Origin: Apostichopus japonicus
Taxonomy: Eukaryota > Echinodermata > Holothuroidea > Aspidochirotida > Stichopodidae
Assembly: GCF_037975245.1 (NCBI RefSeq)
Contig: NC_092567.1
Coordinates: 6,508,714-6,572,713 of the forward strand
Direction of reading: 5' to 3'
Length of the DNA: 64,000 nucleotides
This document shows, piece after piece, positions 57,722 to 64,000 of the stretch (its first letter is position 1; the number at the start of each line of letters is the position of its first letter). The notes under the pieces were generated by a model that had not been told where the DNA came from, did no database searches, and worked only from the letters and a program-made list of their open reading frames with translations. Both the position numbers and the translations under genes were made by a program.

Positions 57722-60700
57722 GTAAGTATTCCGTGTAGATGTTAGAATCAACATAACAGTAAAACAGAGAATTAATTTAATTAATAAAAGTTATCAATAT
57801 TAAACTAACAATAGAGAATGTAAGGTAAGCTGTATTTTAATGTCAAAGATTGGGATTAATTAGTTTAGTTGAATTTAGTTCAATAATTAGGTCATCGTGA
57901 TAGGAATTCTGTAGAATGTTATGATAAATATAATGGATTAATAGGAAATATTTTAAGATGGTGTTGTTAAGAGAGGGGTAGGGGTGGGTGGTGGTTGTTT
58001 AGAATGTTCTTTGTTTATTTTAATGTTAAAATTTAACTAAATAGGTTTTAGAATTACAGGAATGTTTATTAGGATAAAATAAGAGATATATAGACAAGGA
58101 AATTAGATTTTAATAATTCTAGCGAGTAAAAGTAATATTCTAAAGTAAAGTTTTATAAGGAATAACTGTAAATTTTGACTGAAACCTCCGAAATAGTTGA
58201 TTTTCAATTATAACAAAAGAGATTGAAAATCGTTATTAATTTTAAAGTAGTAAAATGATGGCAATAATAGCATAAACTCCTCAAAATTTTGATCAGATTA
58301 ATACTCTAGCAAAACTGAAATGCATACAAAAGAAGCATGCAACCAATAAAATAGTTTTAGTTGTCAAAATTTAAAAAAATAGTTACTCAAAATAAGTTAA
58401 CTAATTAAAACAAAATAAAAGTTAACTAGAAGGAAATATATAATTGCAATTGAGTTAACTATAAAATTAAAAAACAATTATTACAATAAATATAATTAAA
58501 GGCAAATCTGTATCTGATAAATTTCAGAGGTTCAAATTTAATCCATTTCAAACTACATTAATTTCTTCTTTATAGTTTGAAACACGATGTTATACAATAT
58601 AAGCTTAATTATGATTTATGCTTATATTTTATCCTAATTTTTAAACAATAATTACACAATTAACCAAGAGCTTTAACTTTGTATAATTGATAAATTTATA
58701 CAAAAAACTGTTTAATATTTTAATATTCCTCGTATTAATGTTACTGTATACTTGATTCGATCATGACGTCCCTGCTTGGTCCGTTCCAATGTAGTGTTAT
58801 TTTAGTCCCCCCCCCCCCACCCAACCCCTCCTCTCGCCTCCTCTCGCCTTCTTTGCTCTCACAGATCAAACCTCGTAAAAGTTTCTCCTTTCCGTCTTTA
58901 CCATTCACAACATAATCAGTAACATCTTCAACTTACAGCTGACGTGTTACTAAAAAAAGAAAATATTTAAGTCGCACCCGTCACATCCCCCCCCCCAACC
59001 GCGCCTCACCCAAATCTTGAAAGAAAAGACAAAAGCTATTGAGTAGTTACATAAATGAAATATATGATAACGAACGATGCTTAACGTATGTTATATGTGA
59101 AACAACGCCATTCCGGGAATAACTGTGACCGCGGAGAAAAATATTACTTGGAAATAACACACTTCGGGGGTTTTGTTTGGTCTGACTATAAACAAAATGT
59201 AACAGAGAATGTTGATTCCCTATCTAGACTAAATACTTTACCCCAATCCCAGTGTGCTCTTGGGTAATTTTAGTCTCGTCTCCTCTGCCTCACTCCCCTT
59301 CAGACATCTTACCTGTACCCACCACCACCCCTTCCTTCGCCCCCCCCCCCCCCCCTTCGCACATCATCCTTTTTAGGGAGCCATTCAAATCAATTCCGTT
59401 TCTACCCGATAACATCATCACCGTTTTAGTACACACAGTAGGCCTACTCTACTTCTACAATAGTTTTCTGCACAGACGATTGATTCAAACAATTTATTTC
59501 TAAAGTAAAATAAGTTAACACACCTGGATCTCCCGTAAATACCTAATTAGCATAACAAAAGATGACACGAGCCAGGGTTAAAGATAATGAATAGAAAAAT
59601 GGGACACGCGTCTAGTGTACACCTGGAATGTTGTAACTGTCATACAACGTAACCATAGAAACCGACGATAAGTAGGTCAGTCCGTGTCTAGCAGTGGCTG
59701 GGAATAATGCATCTTTTCAATACGGGTTAGGTATATATCTAACAGCCATTCAGTTATACTGCATGTCATATGCCATGATATTACGACGTGTTCTGATCAT
59801 TATTCTTTGTTTATATATTTTAAATGAGTAAACTTGATTTCCTTGGTTGTTTCATACATCCCTCACTTGCTCCTCTCCCTAATTTGATAGAAGGATTGTT
59901 TTATTTCCCTTTCTTCGTTTTTTTTTTTTTGTGTACTTCTCGTTGGTATATGGAAGTCTGCCTAATTAGCACAATTAAATAGCTCTTAATGTAACTCAAT
60001 ATCTAATATGTGACTACAAACATTGCGGGTTCTTAATTGCCTAGTTTTATGGAGAACAGTTTTTTTTATGTGAAGTTGATTAAACGGTTAAACGGTGGAG
60101 ATTAAATATTGCTCGTGTTTAGCAGGGAGAAAGTAATTCGAAGGTTCATGTCGCCTTATACCAAATCTGAAATATAGTACTAATAACCAAGTTAATATAT
60201 TTCTCAGCCATAAATCATAAACAAGCAAGCAACAACACGAGCAAGAAAACATGAGATCCTTTAAGATTCGTTTGATGAGATCTTTTATCTCTTTAAATAT
60301 CGAATTATATACCGCACTAGTTATTTTTTATCTACATAGAACAGGCGAAAGTGATTAAACTATTCCATCGAAGTTTAAAATGTATAATGGATAACGAAAA
60401 CTAGAAATCGATTTCAAATTTGCAACTGTTTTTAGCGAATTAAGAAAGGCTTAGAAGGCTGTCATCATCGCCCTCAGACTTTCTTCCAAATGGTTTACAT
60501 CATAGTAATAACACACGCTAACAAAACGAAGTACAGATTTCTATCCCCGGTACACAATGAATGAACCTACAAGTTAAAAATCACAATAAACACTTATACA
60601 ACTGCCAGGGTCATATCCAGGTAGTAAATATGGCCACGGTTCATTTAGTTTTGTTGCTGAGAAGGAAAAAAGAAGAAGCAGTTATTCACTTGTTGAAATG

Positions 60701-61482
60701 AATTCATTGCGTCATAATTTGCGATGTTTTACATGAATCATGGTGGTATGCTGATTAAAACAGAACATAAGTATATTGTGATAGTAACATGGTCGACAAG
60801 TAAAAAGAAAAAGAAAGGAAAATAAAACAGAAAAGAAACCGAAGGAGAGGTGTTATGTTCCTGGAAATACAGTTAGTAACGATCTGTGGGTTATTGTATA
60901 CTGTCGGTCACACATCCGGGGTTTTCCTCCCGTCAAATCGCAGCGATTAGAGTGAAAGCATGTAAAGTAATCGTGTCTAAATATCGCGAGTCTACGCTTT
61001 CAGAACGCATGAAGAGAAACATGAATACTCTACGCATAGACCTCTAGGCATAAGAATGCAATATAATAGTAAAGTAGAGGAGCCCTAATGTAACAGAAGC
61101 TAAGCTATCTTCGTAGGTATTTTACAGATGTTGTATTTTTAATTGTTTGAGACACTACAGTAGGCCTACCTGCTTATTTATGATTCTGCGTCATGTTTTA
61201 CTTTGTTCAACACTTACTTTTGGTGGGAAAAAGTTTTAATTTTCTTACTGCAAAGAATCATATCTTTCTAATGTGCAATTACGTAGCACCATGCATCTGC
61301 CTAACTACTGTCTAACCTTTGTTCATAGAAAGTATTGATGTTGCAGCTCTGTACTTTGGAGACTTGATGAACAATCATAGGCATACTGGCGAGTGACATT
61401 TGGCGAGTAGATTTTTAGTCACGGTCGCCAAATAGCGATTAATTTCAAAAATAATTGTCGAGGCCTAAAAAACTTCACAACA

Positions 61483-61704
61483 TGATTTCTCATGGTAGAA
61501 ATCATGGATACTTTTGATACATGGTATATGGATTTGCCATATTGAGTACAAGAACCCTATTGCTTGTGAGGTCAAATTTCCTATAGGTCACCAGAGGTCA
61601 AACTCTGAAAAACCTTTTACATGATATGTAACGGTGAAAATCGTGGATACCTCTAATACTTGGTGTGTGGATTCGTAACATTGAGTACAAGACCCCTATT
61701 GTTT
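61483..61704 (+). repeat. Two-copy tandem repeat, about 144-bp period
   Basis: A GAAATCATGGATAC(T/C)T-type start and ATTGAGTACAAGA-CCCTATTG end occur at about 61483-61561 and 61627-61704, with AGGTCACCAGAGGTCAAA between them. Confidence 0.75.
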
Positions 61705-62472
61705 TGATGGAGGTGTGTATAGCCACGTACAGTAGACTGACCTGTGTTATCATGCCATAGTGTTATTGTAACAGCTAGTTCTGGTTATACTAACAAGCAG
61801 AAGTCTAGTGCATTAAAGTCATCGAAATATCAATGCATTTTGCATTCTGGTTATCTTTGGAAAGGAGGGGTGGGGGTGGGCTCCAAATATGACTTGCGTC
61901 CGTTGGGAGGGGTCTAAACGGGGAGAACCCTTTTATTAAAATATAACCTTTAATAAATAGTTTTCAATGCTGTAGCAATATAAATTATTAGTGCAACAAT
62001 TATTTCCAATATATTGCCTACATGTGTACATTGAGTTGTTGTGTCCGCTATAACCCTTACATTATATATAAGATTAGTGAAATATTCGAACGCGCCTGTT
62101 TTAACCAGTCACTGGATAGATACAGAAAACTAACGATTGTAAAGAAACGTTTTACATAAGAAGTAGCAGTATTTATGCGTTAATTATGCTAATTAGATAC
62201 AAGGAACATAACCTTCTGTATATATTATCTTTCCATTGCCCGGAGTAGTGTTTTACATAGAACTGGGCAATTCAGGTATAAGGTAGGATGATACTGAGCT
62301 AGACTTTAACATATTTATTGGATATTATGCACTATCTGTTACCGGTTATTCCAGATAATTTCATTTCATGCTCGATAAACTCAAGTGCCCTCTTGTTGTC
62401 GTGTGTTTGTAACAAGTGCCTTCATGTCTAAATATTTGTTATTTGGCTTCAAAATAATAATAATGATAAAAT

Positions 62473-62700
62473 ATGCAGTTCAAAAGTACCGGTATAAAGA
62501 AAACTTTTGCTGAAAACTTTTGCCTCCCCTCAGTGGCTGTGCCTCCACCTTCCAATAAAACTTTTCTTTTGCGAATCAACGACGATGGCATTAGCGTATT
62601 CTTAACAAAGTATGACCAGGAAGTCTTAATAATTCCTCGGTATGAAGGGGTCGGAAATTTTGGACACATGCAGCTCTTCATTGAGAACATAGTTGAATAG
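62473..62700 (+). other. Small plus-strand open frame, unassigned
   Basis: 75 codons from ATG to TAG with mixed, protein-like composition (PPPSNKTFLLRINDDGISVF, then TKYDQEVLIIPRYEGVGNF). A CTCCCCTCAG inside it could be an acceptor, but its phase does not match the LRR exon. Possibly a chance frame or a terminal exon of something else. Confidence 0.25.
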
Positions 62701-63435
62701 GAAGGTTCGATTGTGTAATGGTTAAGGTCATTATTATCAACTCCACAAAAATGTTATAATTTTGTAGAATTTGATTTAGATCAAAGACAAAAACAATGCG
62801 AGCAATGTGATAAAATTATTGAAGGTAGATATTGAATAAATACTTAAATAACGTTGGTATATCATATAATAGTAACAATTTGTGTTTAACTTCAACCCGA
62901 GATGACAAATTGTTGCGCCCAGTAAAGAATGTTGCTATGTCCTCGACCCTCCTATCCCTCTACCTTATATTTCTCCTCCGTTTTAGTGCAAGATTGTGCA
63001 GGTTTGTCATTCCGAAATTACGTTGAAAAATTGTAATTTGTAGCATCTTAAACTATTCTGAGGTTAAGAAACAATTATCAGTTTTAAGATTCATAATTTC
63101 TAGATTTTATATTTTACCACTGCACTCTAACAATCTCAGACATTTTAGTTCTCATTTAAAAGTGAGAAGGGTTCACGAAAACGATCTTTATTAACAATCA
63201 ATTTACCGAAAATAACATACGATAAAAATCACGTGATCCGAGCGGAAAATGGCAAGCGGTTGTTACAATGATTTGCTCCGTTTACTTAGTTTATTGTGTA
63301 CAATGTTGTATTTCTACATGTTTGTTGTTTACTTTGTTTATCTTCAATGATTTAGTAAACAATTAACCTGACTAGGAGGACATTCCTCTACGTCTTCTAC
63401 ATCTTACACGATGATTATTCTACTTCTCTCCATAG

Positions 63436-63515
63436 GTTTGGTTTTGGCTACACTATGCCAGACACTATTCCGGTTGGATCCATTCCATCATCCTTGAAAT
63501 CAAGAAATGTGAAAG
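63436..63515 (+). CDS. NLR gene, exon after the LRR-like exon
   Basis: An 80-bp exon lies between TTCTCTCCATAG and AAAG|GTATTG. Its first base completes the ACG codon started at 57720-57721, and the frame then runs open: FGFGYTMPDTIPVGSIPSSL then KSRNVK, leaving one base. The exact phase fit to the 57516-57721 exon and the plausible continuation support the link. The gene must continue beyond the window. Confidence 0.62.
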
Positions 63516-64000
63516 GTATTGTCACAATGACGTCATAATGGACACACTTAATATGTCTTACATTTAATTAAGGCCTTACCAACTATGTGAATTTCTTTTG
63601 ACTTGTTGATTGTTGTTGATTTACATACAAGAGAGTAATGAATCAGCAACACATGATTGTCATTTTATATGAAGGAGACATCCAGAACAGAGTCTTGTGA
63701 TAGTAAACAACGAACTGAATAATAGAAATGTAACAACACTTCATATTGCTTGGCTTAGTTGATTTAAGAGATAAGTCATATTCCTTTCATTTCGCTCCTT
63801 CGAGATCACTGCACTATAAGATATTTTTGTGAGAAGCCATCACATCAATTGATGCTTTAAATCTCTTTCCAAAAAGTAGTGGTATCATACACTTTGGGCA
63901 ACTTAATTACACAGCGACAATGATTGTTTAAGGTTTTGAAGTAATTTGTGCCCCTCGGAGTCTACCAACACCCCCTCCCCCCACCCGTTAGACTTACACA
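63516..64000 (+). other. Start of the next NLR intron
   Basis: AT-rich sequence after the GTATTG donor, with no acceptor-bounded open segment recognised before the window ends. Confidence 0.45.

Larger units (their letters stand above)
57722..63435 (+). other. Intron between the LRR-like exon and the next exon
   Basis: 5.7 kb of AT-rich DNA from GTAAGT to CTCTCCATAG. It contains poly-C tracts near 58807 and 59341, a TTTTTTTTTTTT run near 59918, the duplicated 144-bp segment near 61483-61704, and the small frame at 62473. No hAT-like element was recognised, unlike the previous intron. Confidence 0.55.

Noticed and set aside
62700-62740. tRNA-like GTTCGATTGTGTAATGGTTA
   Set aside because: The words resemble tRNA box sequences but in the wrong order and spacing; no cloverleaf can be drawn.

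Overview
This window is eukaryotic and most likely from a marine invertebrate deuterostome, probably an echinoderm and perhaps a sea cucumber. That placement is inference. It rests on an NLR-type NACHT gene of the invertebrate-deuterostome style, canonical GT-AG introns, an AT-rich background, and a dense load of hAT-like DNA transposons, minisatellites and poly-G/poly-C tracts. No bacterial operon, rRNA, tRNA or CRISPR array was found.

The one clear gene is a plus-strand NLR immune receptor that appears to span most of the window. Its pieces are a possible death-fold exon (5649-5782), a short linker exon (6842-6947), a large NACHT exon (7176-8653), an LRR-like exon (57516-57721) and a further exon (63436-63515) whose donor points past the window end. 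All intron phases agree. If this is one gene, a 48.9-kb intron separates the NACHT and LRR exons.

Layout: 0.6-3.3 kb is a degenerate GGATGGATA-type minisatellite. 3.3-5.3 kb holds a dispersed repeat (second copy at 49.6-50.8 kb) and a 180-bp tandem repeat. 5.6-8.65 kb is the 5' part of the NLR gene. 8.65-57.5 kb is the giant intron, a mosaic of nested repeats. At least seven short TIR elements in it have 8-bp flanking duplications (one imperfect). A 2.27-kb hAT element carries a transposase C-terminal remnant and a second hAT-like element inside it. The intron also holds a U2-snRNA-headed SINE insertion with a 16-bp target-site duplication, a 1.5-kb imperfect palindrome, paired hairpin-unit minisatellites and several re-ordered duplicated blocks. 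54.7-64 kb is AT-rich and comparatively repeat-poor, and contains the LRR-side exons.

Inside the intron there are weaker coding signals. The best is a 93-aa plus-strand ORF (22916-23197) with a signal peptide, five mature cysteines and an immediate AATAAA signal, a possible nested gene for a small secreted peptide. Several splice-bounded minus-strand open segments between 38.3 and 44.0 kb may be exons of an unidentified gene.

The most unusual pattern is a roughly 100-bp module built on a GCGCCA...TGGCGC hairpin flanked by GCG(G/T/A)AGCG repeats. It occurs at least 12 times, always near one end and in one orientation, inside hAT-like elements whose terminal inverted repeats differ from one another.
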